Positions 22,820 to 34,000 are shown, numbered from the stretch's first letter. The stretch: 64,000 bases of DNA from Escallonia rubra (GCA_033065855.1 JAVXUO010000086.1:1-64000); one strand, 5' to 3'. Numbers and translations are program-made. The notes: generated from the letters alone by a model not told the origin.

Positions 22820-23468
22820 CGGTAAATCAAATCTATGTGTCACCACAGGGATGATGCCTGTGGTGCATGCCAAAACGGCAAAACTACATCGTTTTTGAGT
22901 AAAAACCCATTCCATACAATCGTTTCTTCACCATCTTCCCTGCCTTCTTTCTTTCTCGCCTTTTTTTTGGACAGAGACACACCTCCCTGCCTCTTCTTCC
23001 TGGCCACCATCACCGCCACACGCTAACAGTACTCTCAGCCATCACAGCTGTTACAATTCTTACATCTATCATCTGACTGGTGAGATCTCAAACTGGTGAC
23101 CCAATAAGGTTCTTCATCTTCCTTTCTTTAGACATAAATGAACCCAAGTTTCTTGTTAGATCTACCCACATAATCAAACTTTGATTTGCTTTAAGCGGAT
23201 TAATGCAATGGAACGGTGTTTCAAGTGTTATGGGGATTTTGTAAGGACTGGGGGAGAAATGGAAAGATTATCTAATAGCAATAGGTGAATTGGTTATGGC
23301 CAGTGAGGCATGGATGGAATCATGTTAACTGAAGAAGAAGATACAGGCAGGAAAGGAGGGTAAAAGACGAATGGGAATTGGGTTTCTAACTTTTTTTATG
23401 TCAAACGGTGTCGTTTCGTGCGCACCACAGGCATCACGCCAGTGGTGACGCACAGATACGATTTCCCC
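22820..23468. mobile_element. Small non-autonomous Mutator-like element, about 650 bp
   Basis: Terminal inverted repeats of about 70 bp: the left end carries AAATCAAATCTATGTGTCAC and the right end its counterpart GTGACGCACAGATACGATTT, then both continue with a GGCATCA/TGATGCC region and an AAACGG-like block. The flanks have ATATCATAT (22811-22819) and ATATCATAA (23469-23477), 8 of 9 bases equal, the 9-bp size expected for Mutator. No transposase is encoded. The interior is pyrimidine-rich and unrecognised. Confidence 0.72.
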
Positions 23469-23589
23469 ATATCATAACTGCGCCACTTTAATTATAGCAT
23501 TTTGAAACCCAAGATCATTTCTTCCTTGGGTGTCTTAAGATTCAAAATATTGGCTTCAAACTTTTGGACAGCAAGGAGCTCCTAGCTTA

Positions 23590-24530
23590 TCTTCAGCTAA
23601 AAACTAGGTTATGCAATGCATAAACAAACCAATATTTAGGAATAGTTGCTACCTATTTTACCTTGTAACTGTCATGGTTTTACTTTGTGTTATCTGGTTT
23701 GGCAGGAACGGTCTTATATTGAAGGGTGATAAGTTTTCTACGGCACATATTTTGGCTCAAAGTCATAGTCTGTTACTCAACATCAGCGGCACTAACTGTT
23801 TCTAAGCTAGCTTACAAAAAATAGAAATCAAGATTCATTCTGGCATTATGAGGAGTGCAATGAGCTTTGAACAGTTCTACCCCTACTGATCCCTGTGCAT
23901 TATTCAAATAACTGCGAATACACATTTCCACCGGCCAGTGTATTCTATGCTATTTCTATTACAAATCCTAACCACTATATTCTGTCACAAGTCCTAACAA
24001 CTATTTGCAGTATGGTAATGGCATGGTTACATTTAGCTCAGCCTGGGTTCCAATTGGACATATACTGATACTATTTTCTCGGGAGACGAAGCTAGTACAA
24101 TAGTTGCTGCTTTATTACTCGCTATTACATGGCTGTTGCAAATTCATTGCTTGCACATTATTATTCTTATTGCTCACTCAGATTTACTCGTATAGATGCA
24201 AGCTAAAATGTAACTAACAACAGCTGGAAGGTGCATTCCATGCATATCACCCAAGGTAAAGAAAGTGTATTACAACTATTTTCGGCAAGGGCGTCTTTTG
24301 CTTCCAGATCAAGTCAAGGTGTGAAGCAAGAAATGTTTGACTGTGTACATCCTATAATGCATGCTCCCTGAATTGAGCTATAACTTTCCCTTGAGAGCCT
24401 TAGTGGTGATTTATTTTGTAGCTTATAGTTTAGGTGTAACTTTATATTTCACTCTGTTGCACCCTTCTAATGTAATTACAATTTAACTTGGTATATATTT
24501 TCTATTTCTCTCAAATGAAAAAAAAACTTT
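23590..24530 (+). pseudogene. LINE ORF2 C-terminal fragment and 3' end with poly(A)
   Basis: The frame at 23611-23805 contains VMVLLCVIWFGRNGLILKGD followed by KFSTAHILAQ, matching the segment after the zf-RVT zinc region of plant LINE ORF2 (compare LWAIWLARNQSVF in the complete LINE here). The stretch ends near 24517-24526 with an A-run after TTTCTATTTCTCTCAAATG, a typical plant LINE tail. No intact frame. It could be the distal part of the LINE whose other pieces lie at 11345-11830 and 13735-13930. Confidence 0.6.
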
Positions 24531-24770
24531 TCTTAACGGTTCCCAATTACCAACTACATCTGTAACAAAGAGTAACAAAAATAGATAGAGAGAGCCGTGT
24601 TTAATTTTTGGGTGCATTCCAGACGTGCCTAATGTAATTAACCCAAACTAGCATACCACACTCGATTGATTCAAATACAAATCCAAGTCCAATTGGGTGC
24701 TCAAATTCCGCGCACTATCGTCTAGACACGGAACCTGTTTTGGCATTCAAATCGTGTATATTGGTTTTAG
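24531..24770. other. Short spacer, nothing recognised
   Basis: AT-rich sequence between the LINE tail and the (AT)n tract that borders element C. Confidence 0.6.
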
Positions 24771-24788
24771 ATATATATATATATCTAT
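24771..24788. repeat. (AT)n tract at the left edge of element C
   Basis: Short AT-dinucleotide run ending in CTAT directly before the GGGGGCC terminus. The matching (AT)n at 30608-30637 lies outside the right terminus. Confidence 0.85.
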
Positions 24789-24876
24789 GGGGGCCGATCC
24801 CCATCGACCGGTGGGAAAAATCTAATTTTCCCACCCAATCGCTGCTCTTTGCGGCGATTGCATGAAATGCAAAAAA

Positions 24877-24993
24877 CCAATCGCAAGTCTTTCTTGCGAT
24901 TGGAATTATTGAAAAAAAATCCAATCGCAAGAAAGACTTGCGATTGGAATTATTGGAGCAGAAAGCCCAATCGCAAGTATTTCTTGCGATTGG
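24877..24993. repeat. Three 27-bp palindromes in the left end of element C
   Basis: At 24877-24903, 24921-24947 and 24967-24993: arms CCAATCGCAAG and CTTGCGATTGG around a 5-bp centre (TCTTT, AAAGA or TATTT). Mirrored by three at 30457-30483, 30503-30529 and 30547-30573. Likely protein-binding sites for transposition, by position. Confidence 0.9.
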
Positions 24994-26090
24994 TGTCGTC
25001 CTTTTTTATGTCCTTTTTTTCTCCCCTTCTCCCCCCGGTCAACAATCACGGCCTCATGGCCCCCACCCCTCCTCCGGTCAACCTTCCTCCCCCCCCCCTT
25101 GGCCCCCACCCCTCCTTTCCCCCGTCCTTTATTTATTTGTCACTTAATTAGACAGTTTTTCACGAATTTATAAAAAATAGCTAGAGCTAGATTTTGCCAA
25201 AGTGCAAAAAAGAGACCCTAGTTATTTTTAAAAGATATGTATCAGGTAAAAATTTCAGATTTTTCCAAATACTGGAAACGGGTAAACTGATACGCGCAAC
25301 CTTGTAACTTTGCAGTGTAATTTAAAATATCAAGCTAACGCGATTTCGCGCGAAACTTTTTTAAGAACCCTAGGATGTTGGGAAGTTCCATTTCCCAGGA
25401 ATTCGGGCCATTCCGAAGCCGTTAGCAATTTTTTGACGAACGGGCTTTTAAGCGCTCGATCCGGACACCGGTTCGGGATTTTTGGGCGAAAAATCCGTAA
25501 AATACTTTTTAGATCAAGAATGAACTCAGGAAGCTTAAAATAGCATTTTAAAGCACTTTTGAGATTTTTCCTGATGCCAGGGGCATTTTGGTAATTTGTC
25601 ACCCGCGAGGGGTATTTTGGTAATTTTACGGTGTCAAGTTTTTCGAAGGACTTCTCAGTCCATAAATGTAAGCACAGCACCTGAAAGGCTGATTTGAAGC
25701 CGATTCGCGGGGATTAAGTGTCGCTAAAGGTGAAAACTTAATTAGACAGTTTTTCACGAATTTATAAAAAATAGCTAGAGCTAGATTTTGCCAAAGTGCA
25801 AACAAGAGATAATGAACCCCTGAAAGGTTGTTTTTCAAATGACTGCTTAGTCCACAAATGTAAGCAAAGCACCTGAAAGGTTGTTTCGAAGCTGATTTGG
25901 GGCGTTAGGGTGATAATGAACCCCCGGGGGCATTTCGGTAATTTGCCGCTCATCGGGGGCTATTTTGGTAATTTTACATTATACAAATTTTCCAACAATT
26001 ACACTGCAAATAATTTTTATTCTTCTTTTATTTAATTCTATGACTTGTTGAGAATGATATAATTTTTATTTTTTAGATTTCAGTATAAAT

Positions 26091-26564
26091 ATGGATGCCA
26101 CTGGAGGAAGCAATTTTTTTGATGGTTCTAATCCACCTTACGTGGGTCAAGTTGTTCACACACTGGACGAAGTCGAAGCATACTACAGAGCATATTTGAA
26201 AACGATGGGTTTCGGTATTAGAACTAAGACGACTAGAAAACGGGTGAATACAGATCAAATTTGTGCAAGACTATTTGAGTGTCATAGAGGAGCACCGCAT
26301 GTACCCCTGGTCGTTCAGATCAGTGACGAAGGGACTACAAGACAAAGAAAACGGGACACATTTCTGGGTACCGGCTGCAAGGCCCATGTGTATGCAGTAC
26401 ACCGGAAAAATGAAAACCATTGGGTTGTGACGGGAGTGGACACATAGCGAAAGTGTGCGTTGTGTAATAAGATGACTGATCATGACAAGAGAAACCATTA
26501 TAGAGTGTTAGGTCTCGCACCTGGCAGTATGGTCGAGGAGGACGATGATGATGAAGAGTGTTAG
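26091..26564 (+). pseudogene. FAR1 DNA-binding-domain protein of element C, one in-frame stop
   Basis: The ATG at 26091 follows a plausible splice acceptor (ATTTCAG at about 26077-26083), so a leader intron is likely. The frame has 157 codons with one TAG at 26445-26447. The first 118 residues match the FAR1 DNA-binding domain (WRKY-GCM1 zinc fold): HTLDEVEAYYRAYLKTMGFG, then IRTKTTRKR and GTGCKAHVYAVHRKNENHWV. After the stop the same frame still looks coding: RKCALCNKMTDHDKRNHYRV, with a C-x2-C-x5-H-x4-H pattern, and an acidic end EEDDDDEE. FAR1-type domains occur in MURA-like transposases and in host factors derived from them. No MULE catalytic domain follows, so it is a DNA-binding-only protein or a remnant. 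Confidence 0.75.
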
Positions 26565-26673
26565 GGTTAATGTTTCAGTTGTATAACGAATAACTTTTAT
26601 AATGTTTAAATTTGTGATTTGGTTTGTTGAATCTTTAATTTGTGATTTGGTTTGTGGATTATTGATATTTTTG

Positions 26674-27349
26674 GAAGGGCCTATTCGCGCACACTTTAGC
26701 GCCCAATTCATAGCTTCCGAAAAATCTTGTAAATTTTTTGGTTCATTGCACCTCAGGCACGCTAGTTAGTCCATTCGTAAGAATTTCGGCGAAAAACGAG
26801 ACACGTTATTTTTTGGGTTTTCCTATGAAGGGCCTATTCGGGCACACTTTAGGGCCCAATTCATAGCTTCCGAAAAATCTTGTAATTTTTTTTGTCACTT
26901 TTTTTTCGCTCATTGCACCTCAGGCAAGCTAGTTAGCCCATTCGTAAGAATTTCGGCGAAAAACGAGACACGTTATTTTTTGGGTTTTCCTATGAAGGGC
27001 CTATTCGGGCACACTTTAGGGCCCAATTCATAGCTTCCGAAAAATCTTGTAATTTTTTTGTCACTTTTTTTTCGCTCATTGCACCTCAGGCACGCTAGTT
27101 AGCCCATTCGTAAGAATTTCGGCGAAAAACGAGACACGTTATTTTTTGGGTTTTCCTATGAACGGCCTATTCGGGCACACTTTAGGGCCCAATCCATAGC
27201 TCCCGAAAATCTTGTAATTTTTTTGTCACTTTTTTTTCGCTCATTGCACCTCAGGCACGCTAGTTAGCCCATTCGTAAGAATTTCGGCGAAAAACGAGAC
27301 ACGTTATTTTTTGGGTTTTCCAATGAACGGCCTATTCGCGCACACTTTA
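26674..27349. repeat. Tandem array of about 165 bp units between the convergent genes of element C
   Basis: Units start at 26674, 26827, 26994 and 27160 with GGCCTATTCG preceded by GAAG or GAAC, and a partial fifth lies at 27325-27349. Each holds CACCTCAGGCA, CCCATTCGTAAGAATTTCGG and a run of TTTTTTGGG. The units are nearly identical, so expansion is recent. They separate the 3' ends of the two genes, and the 3' coding end of the PMD gene runs into the last unit. Confidence 0.9.
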
Positions 27350-29094
27350 TCCCCCAGGCCCTGACTCTGGGGCTGAGAGCCGTACGCGTCAGGAGGCAAG
27401 CGACTAGACGGCTCCCCTTGGTAACCCCGGTACGCAACACTAAAGTTGTGAAGATCAGTCTTGTACCTCTCAATGGAGCTCTGAGACTGTCAGCCGCATG
27501 CGCGACATACCAATCAAACCGCTCGAGCTGCTTGAACACCTCAGTGCCCTGGTCAACCTAAAAAACATGCATAGAAAAATCACTGTCATCATTTCAGGCA
27601 TGGTCGAGAAGGTGCACAAATAAATATTGAAACAACACTAGGTTGACTTACAATGCTCAATGCCCAGAACTGGTCATAGACCTCGCGTGGCGCATACGAT
27701 TTGGTCCTCACTTGGGAAGGGCGATTCACCCTCGTGCGCGTCACCTTGAGAAACCACTGCAGGTACTCCTCAGTACTGGTGCCGTCGTCCTTGAGCGATA
27801 CAAGGCTACCATACGTTTCTTGCCAAGTATTCCACTGTTGCACATCGTCGCTCAGCAAATTCAAGGCATCAGGCACCTCAAAATTCGGACCTCGACCGTT
27901 CCTGTATGGCCGCATGTCTACAGCGGGTTTTGGTATCCCTTGTAGACAGCCAGCTTGTTTCATAGCTCGATCGGGCATCTGAAACTCACATACTTCGAAG
28001 TGAATAAGTGGCACCCGAACAAAACCTGCCAGCACGTACGACACCGGAAGTTGCCAACACAACTCATCCAACCGATGCATCACCTTCCCATATGGCTGCC
28101 ACGTCACCTGGGATGCATCCATCATATCTAGTTCCCCCCGATAGAACATTAGATGGTGGTGAGGGTCTACCCGTCTCCTCCGTTTGGTCGTAGGCCCCCA
28201 GGCCCACACCCTAGGCCACGTCTCATCGGAATCAGCTACGGGCTGTGGACGACCCGTGGGTAGCCTCTCGTAAGACCAAACCTGTGAACGCAAACATTAT
28301 ATGGAATTAGTAATTAATCACGAATATATTGACACGTCAACCAAGAATATAAATGCTCAAACCTGTAACAGAGTGATGCAGGCGGCAATGGACTTGGCAC
28401 CCTTTCTCGTAGCTTTGTGCAATGCTCGATATAGGTGCGCAAGGACAGCTGAACCCCACGAATACGAGTATACCTCCTCAAGATCCTCCAAGAACACCAT
28501 ATACTTCGGATGCACCGTGTTTTTTTTTGCGTCGGAAGTAATATAGATCCAGTAATATACAAAAAGGAATGCCTTCGTATACGTCACCAAATCATGAGGA
28601 GTGTATTCATCCGGTAGCTCGCCGTACTGCTCTCTCAGCCATTTAAGTTTTATGCCGTTGGTTGTAAGAGCGTCCCTCGGAATTCCCGGAAAATACTGCC
28701 TAGCCATCTTCGCTATGGATGCAGACGTTTTACTCGAAGTAATGGGTCTGCCGTGACATGGGATTCCAAGTATAAATCCGACGTCCTCTAATGTAATAGT
28801 CATTTCACCAAACCGGAAGTGAAATGAGTTCGTCTCGCCCCTTCATCGTTCAACTAGAGCGGATATAAGGCAATCGTCGTGCCAAGACCAAATCCCGCAA
28901 TCGGTGAACACGGTCAAATTTTGACGGTGTAATAGTTGTATTTGTTCCTCGTTCAGTACCCACTCGTCGAGGTGACTTGTGCTTTGAATTGTTTCCAAAA
29001 CACTCCTCTCGAAACCGTCAAATACGTGCCTCGCGACGTGGTCATCGTCATCGTATAGGATTGATGTATCATGAGGTCCAGGGTTGAAATCCAT
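27264..29094 (-). pseudogene. Plant mobile domain (PMD) protein, MAIN/MAIL-like, element C, one nonsense codon
   Basis: Exons on the minus strand: 29094-28363, 28281-27652 and 27557 to about 27264, joined by short introns (81 and 94 bp) with GT-AG ends in phase. An acceptor (TTCTTACAG) directly before the ATG suggests a leader intron. The product, about 540 aa, has the PMD signature: GPHDTSIL, then ISALVER, stop, RGETNSFHFRFGEMTITLED, FILGIPCHGRPI, SWGSAVLAHLYRALHKATRK and LLQVWSYERLPTGRPQP. The family has Trp at the stop position (TGA at 28843-28845), so one TGG-to-TGA change broke it. The 3' end, near the tandem array, is uncertain and may need another intron. PMD proteins are nuclear factors (MAIN, MAIL1) needed for silencing and genome stability, and the domain is also found inside plant transposons. 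Confidence 0.82.
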
Positions 29095-30456
29095 ATCTGT
29101 AAGAACAAAATATAATCGTAAACCAACTTAGCGTCCATAATATTTACATTCCAAAACTGTAACTGAATCGTTAACCTAGCTTACCAACGCATTAGCAATA
29201 GTCATTAAATCATTATTTTAATGTATTAAAATCATTCCTCACTTCCCACCACTCCGAACGCTTAATAACGCTAGTTCCCTAAAATTTAGCGCCAACGTGG
29301 TTATTTAGCAATATCCCCCCCCGATTTACGGGATTTTGCGCCCAAAAAGCCCGAACCGATATCCGGATCGAGCGCTTAAAAGCCCGTTCGGCAAAAAAAT
29401 TGCTAACGGCTTCGGAATGGCCCAAATTTTTGGGGAATGGAACTTCCCAACATCCTAGGGTTCTCAAAAAAGTTTCGCGCGAAATGGCGCTAGCTTGATA
29501 TTTTAAATTACATTGCGAAGTTACAAGATTACGTGTATCAGTTAACCCGTTTCCAGAGTTTGGAAAAATCTGAAATTTTTACCTGATACGGATCTTTTAG
29601 AAATAACCAGGGTCTCTTGTTTTCACTTTGGCAAAATCTAGCTCTAGCTATTTTTTATAAATTCGTGAAAAACTGTCTAATTAAGTTTTCACCTTTAGCG
29701 ACATTTAATCCCCGCGAATCGGCTTCAAATCAGCCTTTCAGGTGCTGTGCTTACATTTATGGACTGAGAAGTCCTTCGAAAAACTTGACATCGTAAAATT
29801 ACCAAAATACTCCTCTCGGGGTGACAAATTACCAAAATGCCCCTGGCATCAGGAAAAATCTCAAAAGTGCTTTAAAATGCTATTTTAAGCTTCCTGAGTT
29901 CATTCTTGATCTAAAAAGTATTTTACGGATTTTTCGCCCAAAAATCCCGAATTGATGTCCGGATCGAGCGCTTAAAAGCCCGTTCGTCAAAAAATTGCTA
30001 ACGGCTTCGGAATGGCCCGAATTCCTGGGAAATGGAACTTCCCAACATCCTAGGGTTCTCAAAAAAGTTTCGCGCGAAATCGCGTTAGCTTGATATTTTA
30101 AATTACACTGCAAAGTTACAAGGTTGCGCGTATCAGTTTACCCGTTTCCAGTATTTGGAAAAATCTGAAATTTTTACCTGATACATATCTTTTAAAAATA
30201 ACTAGGGTCTCTTTTTTGCACTTTGGCAAAATCTAGCTCTAGCTATTTTTTATAAATTCGTGAAAAACTGTCTAATTAAGTGACAAATAAATAAAGGACG
30301 GGGGAAAGGAGGGGTGGGGGCCAAGGCGGGGGGGAGGAAGGTTGACCGGAGGAGGGGTGGGGGGGGGGGGGGGGGGGGGGAGGGGGTGGGGCCATGAGGC
30401 CGTGTTGGTTGACCGGGGGCGAGGGGGAGACAAAATGGACATAAAAAAAGACCACA

Positions 30457-30573
30457 CCAATCGCAAGAAAGACTTGCGATTGGGCTTTTTCCTCCAATAA
30501 TTCCAATCGCAAGTCTTTCTTGCAATTGGATTTTTTTTCAATAATTCCAATCGCAAGAAAGACTTGCGATTGA
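30457..30573. repeat. Three 27-bp palindromes in the right end of element C
   Basis: Mirror image of the left set; one copy has a single change in an arm (30503-30529) and one in its last base (30547-30573). Confidence 0.88.
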
Positions 30574-30604
30574 GCTTTTTCCCACCGGTCGATGGGGATC
30601 GGCC

Positions 30605-30607
<3 letters not shown>

Positions 30608-30637
<30 letters not shown>
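30608..30637. repeat. (AT)n tract at the right edge of element C
   Basis: About 15 AT dinucleotides immediately after the CCCCC terminus. Confidence 0.9.
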
Positions 30638-30639
<2 letters not shown>

Positions 30640-30937
30640 GGCTATTTTTTAAGATTCCCAAGAATGCTTTTATAGCCAAGAACGTATTTTAGGACATTTT
30701 TTATTTGTCGTGGAGAACCTCATTAGCGACATTTGCTTATATAGCACCGCCGTTGTCACACCGAAGGTTCGGATCCCTATCCTCGCCCTTTTGTCTTGTA
30801 CAAAAAGATGTCACTGCAAACGTAGGCCAACCTTTTTAGCCCTCTCAGTAACTTCATCTCGCCGTACCCCGCCATTAACTTATTCCCCGAATTTTGACCG
30901 GTTTCTTCATGTTCTGGTGAAAATGAACATCTTGGCT

Positions 30938-30946
30938 TATATATAG
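30938..30946 (+). promoter_or_regulatory. TATA box of monooxygenase gene 1
   Basis: TATATATAG lies 58-66 bp upstream of the ATG at 31004. The following leader (CTACATATAACTTGATAGGC then CTCCA) is conserved with the leader of gene 2 (39896-39925), which supports a real transcription start between them. Element C ends only about 330 bp upstream. Confidence 0.7.
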
Positions 30947-31003
30947 ACTACATATAACTTGATAGGCCTCCAAGGGAAGGGGGAGAGAGAGAGAGAGAGA
31001 GAG

Positions 31004-34000
31004 ATGGATGCAAGAGAAGTGAATAGTCATCACGAGATCGTGATAGTTGGAGGTGGGATATGCGGCCTTGCCACAGCCCTTGCTCTGCACAGGTTGTTTG
31101 CTTTGCTTTCCTTTCCTTGCAGCTAAGTTACAAACTGATATAGTTCATCTAAGTCTAGTAAGATTTGACATATGCAGGAAGGGAATAACAAGTGTGGTTT
31201 TGGAAAGATCAGAGAGCTTGCGTGCATCGGGCGCAGCTATCGGCATCAGGCCAAATGGTTGGCGTGCCTTGGACCAACTTGGTGTTGGCTCCGTCCTTAG
31301 ACAAACTGCTCTTCCTATTCATGGGTATGCACGCCACTGATTTTTTATGTCTTTCTACCTTCTTCCTTTATAGCATATCTGCCTGAGCTTGCATTTAGAC
31401 CAGGCCAGCAGCATCTTTCCTGGAAGAGTGTGTCAACTTCACCAAAATGAAATTATCGCAAGAAAACATTAGAGTACATTGATCATGAGACTTGAGAGCA
31501 TAAAGAAACTTCCAATTTGGAAAAAGATAAGGCTTTCCTACAAGAGGACCCAAAGATTTTGACGTCAAAAACTTACATTTAAGAGTGGGTTTTGATGTGA
31601 TTTATGATGGTACTTGTCGTTGTCAGATTTCATTTTTATGGGTACTGTGTCGTGCAGGAGAAAGATCTGGCGATCTCCTGGTTAACAGCGACACTTCCAG
31701 GATTGCTAAAGAGGTTTCTAACTTCATCTCGCCATCCCCAACCACCGAACATTATTACTTTAACATCTACAATATCCAACCTTCACCACCGACGTGCAAT
31801 CAGTTGAAAACGAAGATAGAAGAGGAAGATTTAAGACTTGCGATTCAGTTGGAGCCAGATCTGGGTAACTTAGAAGTACACATTGATCGATTTTACAACA
31901 AGAAAAATAAAATTTCGATCGGTGGTTAAATGCGGATCGGCAACTGTGATAAGGTTGAATGGCAGATAATCGTAGAGAGAGTGGATGGGGTGCCTCTGAG
32001 GTAAGATCGTGATGCTGGTTTCGCGTGTAGATCGGTGGTCGGCAAGTGGCCGGACGTGGGGGTGAGAGGGAGATGAGACGGTGTTGTCTCGCTTTGTGGT
32101 CACAGGAAGGTGAAGGTGTGTCGCCGGCGATCGGTTGCAGAGAGAAGATTGGGGTACGTACTGTTGTGGACTTCACGCTGGGAAGACGGCCGTCTCTCCT
32201 CCGAACGCTGCGTTTTGGACAATTTTAGCTGCTTTGATGACGTGGCATAATCTGGTACATCCATTTTGATCGGACGGCTATAACTAGAGTTACAGCATCT
32301 CTGCTGTAATCCTAGTTTTACAGCATCTCTGTTGTAATCCTAGTTACAGCAGGCGATCCGGACCCATATCTGTGCGATTCCTAGTTAACAGCATTTGAAG
32401 ATTGCTAAAGAGGTTTAGAAACTATTTTATTGATACTTTGGATAATTATTTTTAACATTAATCTTTAATATTGTTAAATCGATTTTAACATCTAATAGTG
32501 CAAAGTTGTCAATCGCTTTGGCATATTTCGACGATTTTTACAATCAATTTTTGTTCTACTGGAAGAACGTTTTAAGTGCACATTGAATGCTGAATCTTTA
32601 CAACAAAGAAAAATAAATTTTCGTTCGATTTAAATGTTTGATATGACTACACGAGACATTTTTCACTTTCCAATAAGTATACAAATATGCTAGTGGATTT
32701 ATTTTGTTGTACACTTAACACTTTCTTTTTTCTGACTCAAGGGGACGAGAAATATGGATCGGGAAGGACAAGCAGCTAGAAACAACAATGTAAGTACATG
32801 TGTTGTGCATATTAAGTCTAGTTTTAAAGCGTGCAAGTCACAACTGAGCGAGAATCCATTATCCACCAAAACTCGGATGTGTTATAGATATTTAGTTCCT
32901 TGATTTGAAAACGCTATTATTTTGGTAAAAAGGACTTGGTATGAAATCCACTTGATAACGAGCTCTTTATTTTTATTTTGACCTATAAAGTTACTTTATC
33001 CTTGACCAAACCTAATTTCAATTAGGGTTGATCAGATTTAACGCCATTAAGGTTTCTTCTTATTACAGGGGACTGATTGTGGTGTGAAACATATAAGTCC
33101 ACGTACACCAGCGTAGAAAACTTTATTAATTGGATTTGTGAAATGACGATTTTGACCTCAATGACGTTCAATTATTTTACTCACATAAACTCAACTTGTA
33201 GCCAGACATTTCTAGTTTGAAATAAAACAACTTTAAACATAAGACCAAACAATGCTTCTTCTTCTTTATTAATCCCTTCGTCCCAACTTTTTTGACCAGG
33301 TTTGGCTTGTACATACTTATTTAGAGTATGAGTCATATTATATGAGTTTTTTTATTCTATCCCAAGAGAAAAATAAAGAGAGGGAAGAAAGAAAGTGGGA
33401 CATGAGAGAGAAAATGTATTTGTAGATGATAAAATGTAGAGAGAGAAATATAAGTAAAAAAATACAGTATAAAAAATGTAAATATGAAAAAATACCTATA
33501 GAAGTTCTTAATTTGTAAAGTCATCAATTTTTCTTGAAACCAACCAAAAAAATTTGTAATAGTCCATCGGATGTGATTCTAATGCGTACGAGTAAGGAGG
33601 GCAAGACACTTTTCCGTTATATTTTGTGACAGTTTCTTAATGGAACGGGACTTGGTGTAAAACAATTGCAAACCACAATGTGTTCAATCTAATTTCCCAT
33701 GTCAGATGTTGTTGAGTGTGATAAGACAAAGCTGCCCAGTGTAATTAACCTCTTCGGTTGTTGGTTTCACCTAGGTAGTGCTGATCAAATCACACAACGC
33801 TGTGTTTTTCTTATGACGTGTACTACATAAATAAATGGTTGTTATATATTTTTAATGACTTTTATTTACTGACGCTAAAAAAAAGGCTGTTAAGAATTCA
33901 CGTTGAAAGGGTTAACAGAAAAAGTGACTAGAAATATTTAGCGACTATTAAATGTCACTATATACGAGATTGGTAAAAGATTCTTACAACTCGGGTAACG

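Larger units (their letters stand above)
24789..30607. mobile_element. Element C: long-TIR DNA transposon with FAR1-domain and PMD genes, 5.8 kb
   Basis: The left end GGGGGCCGATCCCCATCGAC and the right end (its reverse complement, ending at 30607) begin near-identical inverted repeats of about 0.95 kb (24789 to about 25740, and about 29690 to 30607). The inner part of the repeat is partly duplicated in tandem on both sides (25735-25980 and 29281-29690). (AT)n tracts lie directly outside both ends, so a target duplication cannot be defined. Each end has three 27-bp palindromes. Two genes run inward and converge on a tandem array (26674-27349). Long TIRs and a FAR1-type DNA-binding domain point to the Mutator superfamily, but no MULE transposase domain is present. 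Confidence 0.85.

Noticed and set aside
25310-25953. Open frames in the inverted repeats of element C (also 29279-30113)
   Set aside because: The same frame appears in both inverted repeats and changes between copies; no domain. Explained by the TIR itself.
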